Below, in pieces: positions 35,653 through 46,939 of a stretch of DNA of 64,000 nt (its first letter is position 1; every line of letters starts with the position of its first letter). Both the position numbers and the translations under genes were made by a program. Below the pieces are notes generated by a model, which worked only from the letters and a program-made list of their open reading frames with translations, had not been told where the DNA came from and made no database searches. The stretch is taken from positions 21,290,833 through 21,354,832 of the forward strand of contig JAJEKV010000010.1 of NCBI GenBank assembly GCA_021234155.1. Direction: 5' to 3'. This stretch comes from Isoetes taiwanensis (taxonomy: Eukaryota > Streptophyta > Lycopodiopsida > Isoetales > Isoetaceae).

Positions 35653-37403
35653 AACAACGGGAAATAAATATGGCAACTAGAGTAACCTTCTAGAAATACG
35701 ACGCAAATGAGTCAAAGTGGCCAATGGAAAAACACTATAAACACACACACAAATGATAGAGTCACATATGCATGCATGTCCTAAAGCTAAGATGATATAA
35801 TGTCAAAAACTTACAAGCCTCTCATGTCAAAGAAGCCTACCTGCGACCCCAAAATGTAAATATCTTACAAATTCAAGACAAGAGCACTTAGCCGAGAGGA
35901 TAAACGTGAGCAGGACAAAATCAAACCTCCATGAGGAAATTGGTGGATAAAACCAAGATAAAAACTACGGGATATGCACGAAACCATTAAAACCATGGAG
36001 AAAGCATTGAATAACTCTAAGAAGTACCTAGTGGATTGAGCCACAAAATATTGGACCAAGCAACATCTGGTTAGTCATCAATGATGAAGAGATGCATATC
36101 CTTTGCCACAATTTTGTCAACATAGACAATTCTTCTAATGTTGGTTTCGCTCGAAGACCATCCCACAATTATGCAAGTGGAAAATTTGTAAATGCATGGA
36201 AAAGGAAAAATGTGTATCAACGAGACTCAATGATTATCAGATACATATAGATCAACACGCCCAACCAAACAACAAAAAACAAAATTTCCCATCCCAGGCA
36301 TGTCCTACAGGTCATACACAACCATCCAAAAAACATTGATAAAACATAATGATCTTAAAGCAAGAGTAAATGCCTAACAATATGGCGATGACAACGGTAA
36401 AAAGGAAGCAAATACAAATAAATGTAATAAAGCATATATCTTGATCAAATGGCCCATAGAAAGCCTGAAAAGTAACATCACACTCAAAACATCGACTGAT
36501 GTCCCCATATAATCCAATAAATGCTAGACATGATCCAAATAGTCGTTAGAATGGGCAAGGAACTAGACTTTAAATACACATACCTTAGATCATAAAATGC
36601 GACCTCCACATACATTCGAGACCAAAGGTACCTTGAGTCAAAGAAACAGCCTAATAATGAATGACAATATCTCACCTGTTTGGCACGCCAGTTGGAGTTC
36701 TTATTTTCAAGTTGACTCTTTTGCATGAGTGCAAGCAAACCACATCCTTTCCCAACAAGCATATACCAAAACATTGCTGTAGTGGTGAGATTTGCAACTT
36801 CGAAAAGAGATCCATGATGTCGAAAAACGAAGGCCCACCATCTCCCAGGGAAAATGTATCCAGTATCCATGGATGATAAAAAGGAAATTATGGACAAGAC
36901 AAATGTGTAAAAAATCTAGCTCAACCCTATATAATAAGGACGACATGTTGGAGTCTCCATCATTATAAGCCACAAAGGTAAAAAATCCTACCTATTATCA
37001 TACCAAAACCATCCAAACACAAGTACAAAATCACACCTCACAACAGGGCCTATTGCAGGCAAAGAAAGGGGAGGGAAACAAGGAATGGCTGTGGAACAGA
37101 ATAAATGGCAGAACAAGGTGAACAAAGAATCGCTGAAGAATGTCTATGCGAGACTACCATACAAGGGAGGTTGTTGAATTGGGGCCAGAGATGGGCCCTT
37201 AATGGCGGATTTTACCTATTGGGAGTAACCAATTTTATAGGCATGTTCTATGGCAATGGACGGACAGATCAAAAGGAGGACAACCGATTTAGGAACCCTC
37301 AGGGGCAAAAACTTGCACCCAGCCCGATGAATTTGAGCGCCAATCAGGCTCATATTGGCATGGAAACTTGTAGCTATAGCTGGAACAAGGATCAATCGAG
37401 CAT

Positions 37404-37987
37404 CGTAACCCACGAGACCCTAAAATTTCCGACAGTTTCAGTAACTTTTTTTTTCCAGTAACTTCAGGGTCTAAGTTTCTGGCGGCGATCTGGTGGCGCC
37501 GCTAGAGTTTTTCTTGAGGAGCAAAATTTGGGGTCTCTTTGCTCTGCGTGAAGACATCTCTGTTCCAGGCACGAATCTATTACAAAATGAATCCCTGTTT
37601 CAGATCTATAAGCTGTGTAGGGGATGCTCTGCTCCGAAAGCCATAACCGGCAGCCAGAAGCTCTGCTCTGTATGCGAAGCTCCGAAAGCCATAACCGGCA
37701 GCCAGAAGCCATAGCCAGAAGCTCTGCTCTGTATGCCATAGCCAAAAGCTCTACAAGCCCTAGCGAAAGCATTCCTCCATTTTCTTCAGCGAAAAGGTGT
37801 GTTTCGTTTCCTACTCCAGCCATAATAGATCTTCCACAAAAAAAATCAAGAGATTACATGGATGAAGACGAGAAATAGCAGATTAAAATGGCTTCTTTTG
37901 AGCTTTCTGACTGAAAACTTCCTTGGATTCGATAGACTTCTCATCACAGTTCAAGAATAAGGAAATTTTAGGGTCTCGTGGGTTACG
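37404..37987. mobile_element. Element bounded by a perfect 27-bp inverted repeat
   Basis: CGTAACCCACGAGACCCTAA and the next seven bases at 37404-37430 are exactly complementary to 37961-37987. The interior holds a short direct repeat of CCGAAAGCCATAACCGGCAG at about 37636 and 37682 and no coding signature. No flanking target duplication was seen. It may be two ends of repeat-family members rather than one transposon. Confidence 0.6.
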
Positions 37988-37988
37988 G

Positions 37989-38146
37989 CGGGAAACTTCG
38001 GTCGCAGGGTGTTTCCGGGGGAAACTGGCCTGGCGGCGCCGCCGCTCGCGGCTGCCGCCGCTCTCGGCGGCGCCGCCAGGCCAGTTTCCCCCGGAAACCC
38101 CCTGCTCCCGAAAGTTTCCCCTTCCAAGGCAGTTCTTCTTGTAGCA
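37989..38146. repeat. GC-rich fold-back
   Basis: GTTTCCGGGGGAAACTGGCC and the following GGCGGCGCC-rich part are mirrored by GGCGCCGCCAGGCCAGTTTC and CCCCGGAAAC. The arms extend outward, imperfectly, to GGGAAACTTCGGTCGCAGGG on the left and CTGCTCCCGAAAGTTTCCCC on the right. The loop is about 20 bp of GCCGC-rich sequence. It would form a very stable hairpin, and it abuts the 27-bp inverted-repeat element. Confidence 0.85.
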
Positions 38147-38581
38147 ATACTAGATCCCGCCAGCATCCACCGATCTGAACATAAAACATAAATCAAATTG
38201 GCAAAACCTCTTCATGGAAATCTGAACCTATGGGCAGCCATGCTGAATGCTGATTCAAAACTGTCCTGGTGCTCACAACGCACCGACAAGAGTAACCTGC
38301 AAGAACAAAAGAGACACTAGCCCCAAAAACATAGGCAACCTGAACCGAAAGCAAGACAAGTACAAATCTGGACAAAGCAAAGAAGGGATCTGCTATCGAA
38401 TCTGATAACTTCTGGATATGTTGCAAAAGAAGGAATCTCCTATTGCATCCGAAATGCAAAAATAGCCATAGCGCCATAGCCTGGAATAGATTTAGAAGGA
38501 GGATTGGTAGAATCGATCAGATCATAGTAGTAGGAGCTCAAAGGGCCGAACAAGGATGAAAAAAACTAGTAAGACAGAGAA

Positions 38582-38700
38582 GAAAGAATAGAATAGAATA
38601 GAATAGAATTGTTTTTATCGTCCACGGAGACCAATCAGCCTATGGGACCCAATACAAAAAGCGCAACAGTCATTAAAAAACCCCGCCCCGAAGGGTTAAA
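38582..38700 (-). mobile_element. LINE 3' end, minus strand, with (TATTC)n tail
   Basis: The plus strand starts with four GAATA pentamers, then TTTTTATCGTCCACGGAGAC, CCTATGGGACCCAATAC, a TTAAAAAACCCC block and CGAAGGG. This is the complement of the LINE 3' UTR at 61390-61500. Only the terminal part is present, an extreme 5' truncation. 38147-38581 and 38701-39240 hold no gene I can support. Confidence 0.8.
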
Positions 38701-39269
38701 ACTAGCTCAAGAGAATGCCGATGAATGACAATAGAAGAAGAGGCGGGATAAATAGAAGATGCGAGGTCCATCCAAGGAATGTCAGTTCTATTGCTATCAC
38801 AATAGAACCGTGACATGCATGTCATCTTCTTTTGTATTTCAGTATCACAATTTCCACATCTTTATAACACTGTAACAATGCACGTTGATGGTTGGAGAAT
38901 TGTTACACTCAAGATGACAGTTAGAAAGAAGTGATCTTCAGCAGTCGTGGGTGAGTTAGAAGAAAGTCATACTAAATGAGATTCTATGATGTACATGCAG
39001 TCTCGCACAACTTCAAAGAAAACAATTCTAGATAAAAACATTTGCTCCAAATCTTATATTTTAAATAGATCATGGACAATGAAAATGTGTGCATAAATTT
39101 TAGCCAAAGCCAGTTTATAACCATGTCTCATTGACATTCTTATACAAAGTATCAAAGTGATGTTGGGCCACAAGAACCAAGATACCATACTCCAAATAAC
39201 AATTGTGTAATATGACCAATTCCTAACACATTTGAGGTTATTCTATATTCTAATTGGCTACCGCAATAT

Positions 39270-39989
39270 ACTTTGCCTAATTCGTTTCGGTTTGGGGGAG
39301 CGTTTTCTGGCAGTGGTTAAGACTATGATTTCAGTATCGTATTGTATAAAAAATGGTATAATTTGCCATGTGGGAGGAGCTTGAATGGTTATTGCTATTT
39401 TGGGTGCTTTGCAACTCCCTTTTTCCATGGATGTTTTTGCAAAGGCTCAATTGCAGATTATAAGGAGCGCCTTTTTTTAGGGCGTGGATAAGAAGGGATG
39501 CTCCTTTCTTTTTTTGGCAAGGGCAACGGAGCAGAGGCAGAGGGCATTTGTGCGGAGAGGGCGGTTTCATACAGCAAATGGGCTTTTGGCACAAATGGGC
39601 GGCTTATGCAGCAGAGGTGAGAGAAAAAATATATTTTTGAGAGAGGCATATCTACCTCTGCTGCATAAGCCGCCCATTTGTGCCAGAAGAGCCGCCCTCT
39701 CCGCCTAAATGCCCTCTGCCTCTGCTCCGCTGCCCTTGCCAAAAAAAGAAAGGAGCATCCCTTCTTATCCACGCCCTAAAAAAAGGCGCTCCTTATAATC
39801 TGCAATTGAGCCTTTGCAAAAACATCCATGGAAAAGGGGAGTTGCAAAGCACCCAAAATAGCAATAACCATTCAAGCTCCTCCCACATGGCAAATTATAC
39901 CATTTTTTATACAATACGATACTGAAATCATAGTCTTAACCACTGCCAGAAAACCCTCCCCCAAACCGAAACGAATTAGGCAAAGTATA
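39270..39989. mobile_element. Large fold-back element with 15-bp flanking direct repeat
   Basis: Two arms of roughly 340 bp (39270 to about 39620, and about 39655 to 39989) are near-perfect complements, starting ACTTTGCCTAATTCGTTTCG and ending with its complement. The loop is about 35 bp of AT-rich sequence. The 15-bp direct repeat TGGCTACCGCAATAT flanks it at 39255-39269 and 39990-40004. Open frames in the arms are mirror images of each other, not genes. The flanking repeat is longer than any usual cut-and-paste target duplication. Confidence 0.85.
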
Positions 39990-40190
39990 TGGCTACCGCA
40001 ATATGACTACATATAAGCTTTTGCATTGGCCACACTTCTCACGTACCAAACTTTAGTAAATATCAAATTGGCTACTAAACATGTAAAAATTACAAGTTTG
40101 TGTTTTGAACTAACTACTACCATTCGATCATGGCATGAATATATCCTACTTCAATGTAGCCAAATATTTTCATATAATGTTTATGTGGCC

Positions 40191-40208
40191 CGCTAGGGCC
40201 ACAAAAAA
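40191..40208. other. Hairpin GTGGCCC-GCTA-GGGCCAC
   Basis: A perfect 7-bp stem with a 4-base loop, followed by an A run. It resembles the GGCCC/GGGCC hairpin at 9297-9309. Helitrons end with such a hairpin, but no CTRR follows in the expected place. 40005-40358 has no gene. Confidence 0.4.
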
Positions 40209-40394
40209 TACCTTGGATGAATATAGTCTAGATATTGATGTGAGAGGTCGATCACAATAGGCATGCCTATAGTTCAACCAAGTGTTTTTTATATCTACTG
40301 GGCCACAATCACTTTCAAGGGTAAATTAACACATGTGTACGGATCCTCTTTCTTATTACAACTTATCGGAACAAAATATTTTTACCCCGGTTAT

Positions 40395-41280
40395 TGTGAT
40401 TCCTTCGCAAAATATTCCTTGCCGCAGAATCACCAGGCCGCAACCCCGTTATCCGTACCCGAAGCCCCGTTTTCCGTACCTGACAGGGTCGCTTTCATGG
40501 GATATATACCTTCCGGTGGTATCACAGCGGTATTCTCCCTTGCGACGGAATCTCCCCCGAGTTATTCCACGAGACGGAATCACTACGCAAATGTATTCCT
40601 CCGGAAGGTATCACAGAGGACGTGATTATTCCGCCAGACGGAATCACAACCATGCTATTCCGCCAGATGGAATCTCGAGTGTCTGATTCCGTGAGATGGA
40701 ATCACAACTCACGTATCCCGCCGGGTGGAATCACAATGTGACTATTCCACCGGATGGAATATCACGCACGATTCACTCCTGTGGAATCACAAATGTCCGA
40801 TTCTTCGAGACGGAATCACGACGAATATATTCCGCCAGATAGAATCACAACATCATGGCCATTCCGCCGGATGGAATCACGACCATGGATACAGCCCCGT
40901 GGAATCACAACTGTGCGATTCTTCGAGATGGAATCACGACGACTTCATTCCGCCCGACGGTATCACAACAGCGCTATTCCGTGAGACAGAATCACAGTTT
41001 AGTGATTCCGTCGAATTGAATCAATCCGGAACGATTCTGCCGGATGGAATCAACCCTCCGTGATTCCGCCAGATGGAATCACGGATCCATGATCCCGCAG
41101 GATAGAATCACTCCCCAGGTGACTCCGATACAGGTGATTCCGACACAGGTGATTCTGCAAAATGACAGGTGGATGCATCCGGTCCGTTCGCGGAAACCGG
41201 TTGACGGACGTTGTGGCGTCGTGAGTTCGTCCGGCATGCGGACGTAAGTGTGCCGATTCCACCGGACGGAATCACCTGCG
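40395..41280. repeat. Left subterminal palindrome array (GATTCC...GGAATC)
   Basis: About 25-30 degenerate units of the type GATTCCGCCGGATGGAATCA. In the best part, successive GGAATCAC marks stand at 40698, 40727, 40756, 40783, 40812, 40841, 40873, 40901 and 40930, a spacing of 27-32 bp (mostly 29). Each unit is itself palindromic; the middle 5-7 bases and the inter-unit bases vary. Likely role: multiple transposase-binding sites or heterochromatin seeding. This is inference. Confidence 0.9.
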
Positions 41281-41740
41281 TGGAACTCCTCGATCACAGC
41301 GAGCAGGAGTCCTCAGCGGAGCTTGTCATGGACCTCGAAGAGAAGATTGAGGAGGCAAGCACTTTCCGCCCATCTCTTTGTTGTGGCCAAGCTCTAATTA
41401 CGCTTCATTACGCTTCTTGTGGCGGTGCAAGCGTAGATTTGGCAAACAAACCGCGCGTAAGGGCATTTTGACCACGGTCGGGTGCCACCCGACGGTTCTA
41501 GAGCACCGTGGTCCCGATCCGGATGGAGGAGGCACTCAATTGGTGTGGGTTTCCTATATTCCCACCTCACGAAGTCCCGGATTTCATTGCCGGGAGCAAA
41601 AAATGGGGATGCACCCCGCAACTTCTATATAAGAAGCTCTCAAATGAATAAGGGGCTATCAAAACCAAAAATTTAGGACATATCTTTCTCACAAAAGGTA
41701 TGCGCTTCTTTAGTTTTGTAGATTACACATGGAAATTAAA

Positions 41741-44052
41741 GCATGGCTGATTCATCCTCCATGGTGGAAAGCAGTACTTGGTGTAGTTTTGGGCCCCAAG
41801 ACAATGCGGGAACACCCATGTTGTGGAAGATCGACCTCTCGCCCTCCGGGGCAAAGGAGGAGGAGGGTTCAAAGGGGGGAGAGTGTTAGAAGGGGATGCC
41901 AATGTCATTTCACTTTGAGACAACTCTACCTTCTTCCGGAAACCACTCAAATTACCTACCACAAATGGGATCATGTGAACCAAAGAAGGTCAAATTTGTC
42001 ACGGTAAAGCTTTAGCTGCTGAGAAAGGGTTGAGGTATAGGCTGGCTCCGTGGCTCACGGATGAAAAGAGAGAATGGATCAAACAAAAGCTATTGCATTA
42101 CATTGCACCTAGAATGGTGATGAATATCCACCAAGAAAGAGTGAGCTTGAAGAAGGAACTACTTGGTTTGGAGGGGCTTTCGAGAGATGACATGTTAAAG
42201 ATGCATGAAATCTACAACATTGAAAAGGAAGTGACCCGAAATGTTTGGAAGTTGCATGAAGATGAAGCTACAAGCACTCATATGTGGGTGCAACAACACC
42301 TTGACAGTGTATTCCATTATGAGCAAGGTGACATCTTCCAATTGGGGGTTATGACTCCCACCCAAAGAGGAGCCTTGTTGAGATTTGGAAAGGATAGGGC
42401 ATTGTGTCTCGACTCCACCTACAAGACGAACGGGATGAGGTAGGGTTGCACCTCTTGCATTTCAATGCTCATATAAGACTTTAGCTTCCTTGCCAACATT
42501 CTTAAGTTGTGTTGCTACTTTACATTAAAGGTACTACCTCTTCACTATCATTGGATTCGATGACTACTTCAATGGGATGCCTTTGGCTTGGATTATCACG
42601 AACTCCCAAAAGAAAGATGCAATTGCAAGATGGCTAGAAGCCATGAAAGTGTGGGTTGAACGCCATGACTCAACCTGGAAGCCCTCATGCTTTATCACCG
42701 ATTCTTGTGATGCCGAAATACATGCAATTAAAAAGGTAACAATGTTTCCACTATGAGCAATTTTAAGTGGTTCATTTTGCACACTCTATGAGCATGTGGC
42801 ATCTCTCTACACTTCAGGTTTACCCTAGCGTGCGCTTGAACCTTTGCATCTGGCATGTGAGAAGAGACTGGTTGAAGTGGTTAGTCAAGAACGTGAAGAA
42901 CAAGGAGATAAGGAACCAAATGTTTAAGGAATTGGGTGAGATCATGTATGGAATCAAGTGTCCCCCAGGTAACAATGAATATGGAGAGGATTACAATGAG
43001 GTCAAGTAAAGTAGAAGCTTTGAGAAAGTTGGAAACCCCGAAAAGGAAAGTATCCTCAAGATCCCGTTGGCCTCCTACATGAGTCGTGAGTGGACTCAAG
43101 AATATATGTGAAATGGGTGTTGGCCACAAGAATGTTCCCCCATTCAAACCAAGAAACCAATGCTGCAATAGAGGGTTGGCACAAGATACTAAAGATGCGC
43201 CTGGGCATCTCCAAATCCTGTCTGAAGGGAAGGAGGATGGACTGGCTACTACATATGCTTGTCAATGAAGTTGAGGCACATACAACATACTCAAGGTAAT
43301 TTGCAAAAGATAACGTGTTTTGTATACTTACATGTGCACTAACACACCACGTTGTTTCATTTACAAGCACACAGGGGGATGAAAGAGGCTGGTTTTATCA
43401 TAAACACATCACAAGAGAAAATTATAGAATCGGCTATTCGAGGGGCGAGGCGCATTCGGGATGATGCAGTCACCTTTGTAGACCTCGAAGGGCACACAGG
43501 AATTGGGCGAGTTGTGATTGCCCATGGGGTGCCAAAGGTAACCTTTGCAAACACCAAGTTAAGGTTATTCAACTAATGGACAGTTACAGAGAGCAGGACA
43601 TCTTGAAGGTTCTAGGTTCCGATTATGGAAATGCAAGTGGTGGCATGGAGCACTTGCGCCCTTGTACACCTGGGGTCCCCCCTGGAGATTCACTTGAAGA
43701 GATAGTTAGTCTAGAGGATGACATTCTCCCTATGAAGAAAGTTGGGTTGACCGTAGAGGAAGCTAGGGCCTCACTAGAATCGTGTGTTGCAAGGGTTATG
43801 GGACGGGCCTCCAAGGATCCCAGCCTCCTCATAGCCACAGAGGCGATGATGAGACAAGTCGACACCAGGCTTGAGAGGATGGACGAAGAGGATGGACAAG
43901 ACACAACTATATCGTCTTTGTCAGTGCTGGAGGAAGAGGAGGCATATGGAACGAGCCTTGCAAGGATGAAGCCACTCTTGGAAATAGGGAAGAGGGGGCC
44001 AAAGGACAAGAAACGGAGTTGGAAGGAAGTTGAGATGGAGAGCCTTGCTTAG
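41741..44052 (+). pseudogene. MULE transposase (DDE, SWIM zinc finger), frameshifted
   Basis: Likely start MADSSSMVESSTW at 41741. Readable exons are 42030-42439, 42531-42735 and from 42818 on, with introns 42440-42530 and 42736-42817 that restore frame exactly. The catalytic triad is visible: D in RALCLDSTYKTNGMR, D in CFITDSCDAEIHAIKK followed by LNLCIWHVRRDW, and E in NQETNAAIEGWHKILK (about 43140-43190). A SWIM finger SCDCPWGAKGNLCKHQVKV (C-x-C, then C-x-H) lies at 43510-43566 and joins in frame to an acidic C-terminus ending at 44052. Frame is lost near 41890, and by one base just before 43503; a non-consensus break also lies near 43008. All catalytic and zinc ligands survive, so inactivation looks recent or reflects sequencing error. 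Confidence 0.85.
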
Positions 44053-44079
44053 ATGGTTTTTAATTTGATGAGTTTAGCA

Positions 44080-44960
44080 TATGCACAAAATACTATAAGT
44101 ATGAATACTCTGTGTATAAATACCATGCGTACAAAATACTATAAGTATAAATACTCGGTGTACAAATACACAATGTATTAATACTCTATGTATAAGTACT
44201 GTAATTTGTAAAACTACTCGTATAAATACTATGTGTACAAAATACTATAAATATAAATACTCTGTGTGCAATTACACAATGTATTAATACTCTATGTATA
44301 AGAACACTATTTTGTAAAGCTACACGTCTGTCTAGAGTACAAAATACTATAAGTATGAATACTCTGTGTACAAGTACACAATGTATTAATACTCTATGTA
44401 TAAGCACTCTATTTTGTAAAACTACTCGTATATATACCATGCATACAAAATACTATAAGTATAAATACTCAGTGTACAAATACGCAATGTATTAACACTC
44501 TATGTACAAGTACTGTAATTTGTAAAACTACTCGTATAAATACCATGTGTACAAAATACTATAAATATAAATACAATGTGTACAAATACACAATGTATTA
44601 ATACTCTATGTATAAGAACTCTATTTTGTAAAACTACACGTCTGTCTAGAGTACAAAATACTATAAGTATAAATACTCTGTGTACAAATACACAATGTAT
44701 TAATACTATGTATAAGCACTCTATTTTGTAAAACTACTCGTATAAACACTATGCATACAAAATACTATAAGTATAAATACTCGGTGTACAAATACGCAAT
44801 GTATTAACACTCTATGTACAAGTACTGTAATTTGTAAAACTACTCGTATAAATACCATGTGTACAAAATACTATAAATATAAATACAATGTGTACAAATA
44901 CACAATGTATTAATACTCTATGTATAAGAACTCTATTTTGTAAAACTACACGTCTGTCCA
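44080..44960. repeat. TA-rich tandem array with higher-order period of about 311 bp
   Basis: Monomers of about 100-110 bp contain TACAAAATACTATAAGTATA, CACAATGTATTAATACTCTA and TTTGTAAAACTAC. The last phrase recurs at about 44204, 44312, 44408, 44518, 44626, 44720, 44830 and 44936. Three monomer variants alternate, so 44495-44650 and 44805-44960 are almost identical. It follows directly after the transposase stop codon. Confidence 0.85.
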
Positions 44961-44994
44961 ATGGTCGAAATAAATCCCGAAAGTCGTCAACTGT

Positions 44995-45200
44995 CCGGTG
45001 GAATCACCAATTCGTGATTCCACCGGATGGAAACGCCTCCGCCATCATTGCATGCCGCAGGCAATGATGCTACTTCAAGTCAGATGTCAAGTCAGTTGTC
45101 AAGTCAGCTGTCTGCCATTATGCAGGATGGCTAACTGACGTACGCAATGTGTGGTGATTCCACTGAACAGAATCACAGGTGGTGATTCCACCCCACAGAA
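44995..45200. repeat. Internal palindrome block of the MULE
   Basis: GTGGAATCACCAATTCGTGA, GATTCCACCGGATGGAAACG, then GTGATTCCACTGAACAGAAT and GTGATTCCACCCCACAGAAT. It is the same unit type as the subterminal arrays and precedes the unknown plus-strand ORF. Confidence 0.8.
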
Positions 45201-45244
45201 TCAACCTTGGGCATCGGACCAGCACCGTCCTCTTAGTATTCACT

Positions 45245-45715
45245 CATAATTCTGAAGACGCCCGTGAGGAGGCGCCCGATCTTAAATCGCTCCAGTTATG
45301 GCCGATCGCCCCGGTAGCCATACTCGACGGGGTCCTAGTGGTGGACCTCGGTTTTCTGGAGGCCCTCAAAGATTGCAGGCTCGAGAATCTGCAGGAGCGC
45401 CTCCGGGGTCGAGCATTGGTAGACGTCCCGCCCATTCCTATCGCCATACCTTCGGGACAGGGTTGTGAATGCATCAGGATTCTTGTGAAGGTTTTCAACG
45501 TTTCACACATCCCTGGGCACGAGAAGCTTAATGAAGAGTGGGCAAAGAATCTGCTTTGCCTACGCTACTAATCGCCGAAGGAAGAATCTGCTGGTTCAAA
45601 GCCAGTGAAGGTGGAGTGCAAGGATGAGCCAGATGACGGTGAGTTTGCTTTCCCGGTTCCCTGCTGCAAGGAGACAAGTTTTGGGAGGGTTGACTGGTCT
45701 ACCAACAAGGTGTGA
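45245..45715 (+). CDS. Unknown MULE-internal ORF, plus-strand copy
   Basis: The frame reads APDLKSLQLWPIAPVAILDG, VLVVDLGFLEALKDCRLENL, then IAIPSGQGCECIRILVKVFN, SHIPGHEKLNEEWAKNLLCL. A stop at about 45571 follows; sequence beyond it still encodes VKVECKDEPDDGEFAFPVPC after a frame break or intron, ending near a GTGTGAGTT donor-like site at about 45710. I do not recognise a family. A diverged counterpart lies on the minus strand at 46940-47456, sharing IP-x-x-x-GC-x-C-x-R, the x-x-IPGHE-x-x-x-x-x-WAKNL segment and DEPxDGxFxFPV. Purifying conservation of these phrases supports a real protein, possibly one exon of a longer gene. Confidence 0.5.
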
Positions 45716-46079
45716 GTTCATACACTGCTGTTCATTTGATGTTCTGTATTGTCGCTGCAACTAATGTTCTTTATTGCTGCTGCATGAACCACGCAGAAAA
45801 AACGAGCCCGCCCCAGTTATAGTGCATAGCTCGCGACTATCAATGATGGAGGACCGTCCTTTTTTGGTTTCGCTCGCATTAGCCGTTGATTTTTGATTTC
45901 CGGTAGCTACCTTGTCGCACGCCTTCTTGTGAAAATACGATTTAAGTTAATTGATGTGCAATCTCTTCGGGCCATTTCAAATTCTATGCATATTGTGAAT
46001 GTACATATCGTAATTTTTTGATGAGTTTTGCACAATATGAGTTCCCGACATGATATGTTTTGCATAGATACTCAATGTA

Positions 46080-46700
46080 CGTAATCTAAGGTTGAAGATG
46101 AATACTTTCGACGATAAATACTACGCAAAATACTATACGATACATACTATTAGTACAAACACACACAATCGCAAATCACTATAGGTTTGAATACTATCTC
46201 AGATAAAATACTAAAAGTATAAATACCATTTGTAGAAAATACCGTAAGTATAAATACTGTGTATAAATACCATGTATAGAAAATACCGTAAGCATAAATA
46301 CTCTGTGTATAAATACCATGTGTAGAAATACTCTGTGTATAGCGGTGTATAAATCTGCAAATTACTATAGGCTTGAATACTATATGTATAAAATACTAAA
46401 CGATAAAATACCATGTGTAGAAAATACCGTGAGTATAAGTACTCTGTGTATAAATAACATGTGTATAAAATACCGTAAGTATAAATACACTGTGTATAAA
46501 TACCATGTGTAGAAATACTCTGTGTATAAATCTGCAAAGGAGTATACATTTGAATACTATCTATATAAAATACTAAACGTATAAATACCATGTGAGACGC
46601 AAATACCACAAGTATAAATACTCTGCTTATGAAAACTTTAATATATTAATACTCTGTGCAGAAGTACTCGAAGCTCTATGTACAATACTTGAAGTATAAA
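46080..46700. repeat. TA-rich tandem repeats, second block
   Basis: Repeated phrases such as AAATACCGTAAGTATAAATA, CTCTGTGTATAAATACCATG and TGTAGAAA recur at irregular 45-75 bp spacing. It resembles the 44-kb array but is a different monomer. 45716-46079 holds only a T-rich stretch without gene evidence. Confidence 0.8.
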
Positions 46701-46939
46701 TACTCCCATGTATATCACGTTTATACTGCCTATGGAATCACGATTAATCCTGCGTATGGAATCACAAAAAGAAGCCATAATCGAGAAGCGTCGCACCAAA
46801 AAAAAAACAGCAGTGTTTAACGGACAGGGTTTAGCAGCAGGGTTCAACCAAAAAAAGAAACACCAGGGTTTAACAGACAGTGAATCTCAGACATGTATGG
46901 ATGCTCAAAAGGAAACTGCCAAAAAGACGGCAGTGTCCG

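Noticed and set aside
37978-38196. Ala/Gly/Pro-rich small proteins on both strands
   Set aside because: They arise from the GC-rich hairpin, which is open in several frames on both strands.
39270-39989. Two genes on opposite strands at 39484-39925
   Set aside because: The two frames are mirror translations of the complementary arms of the fold-back element.
40395-41280. CRISPR-like array: palindromic repeats at constant 29-bp spacing
   Set aside because: The repeats are degenerate, the variable parts are only about 8 bp, no cas genes exist and the array is subterminal in a eukaryotic MULE with a defined target duplication.
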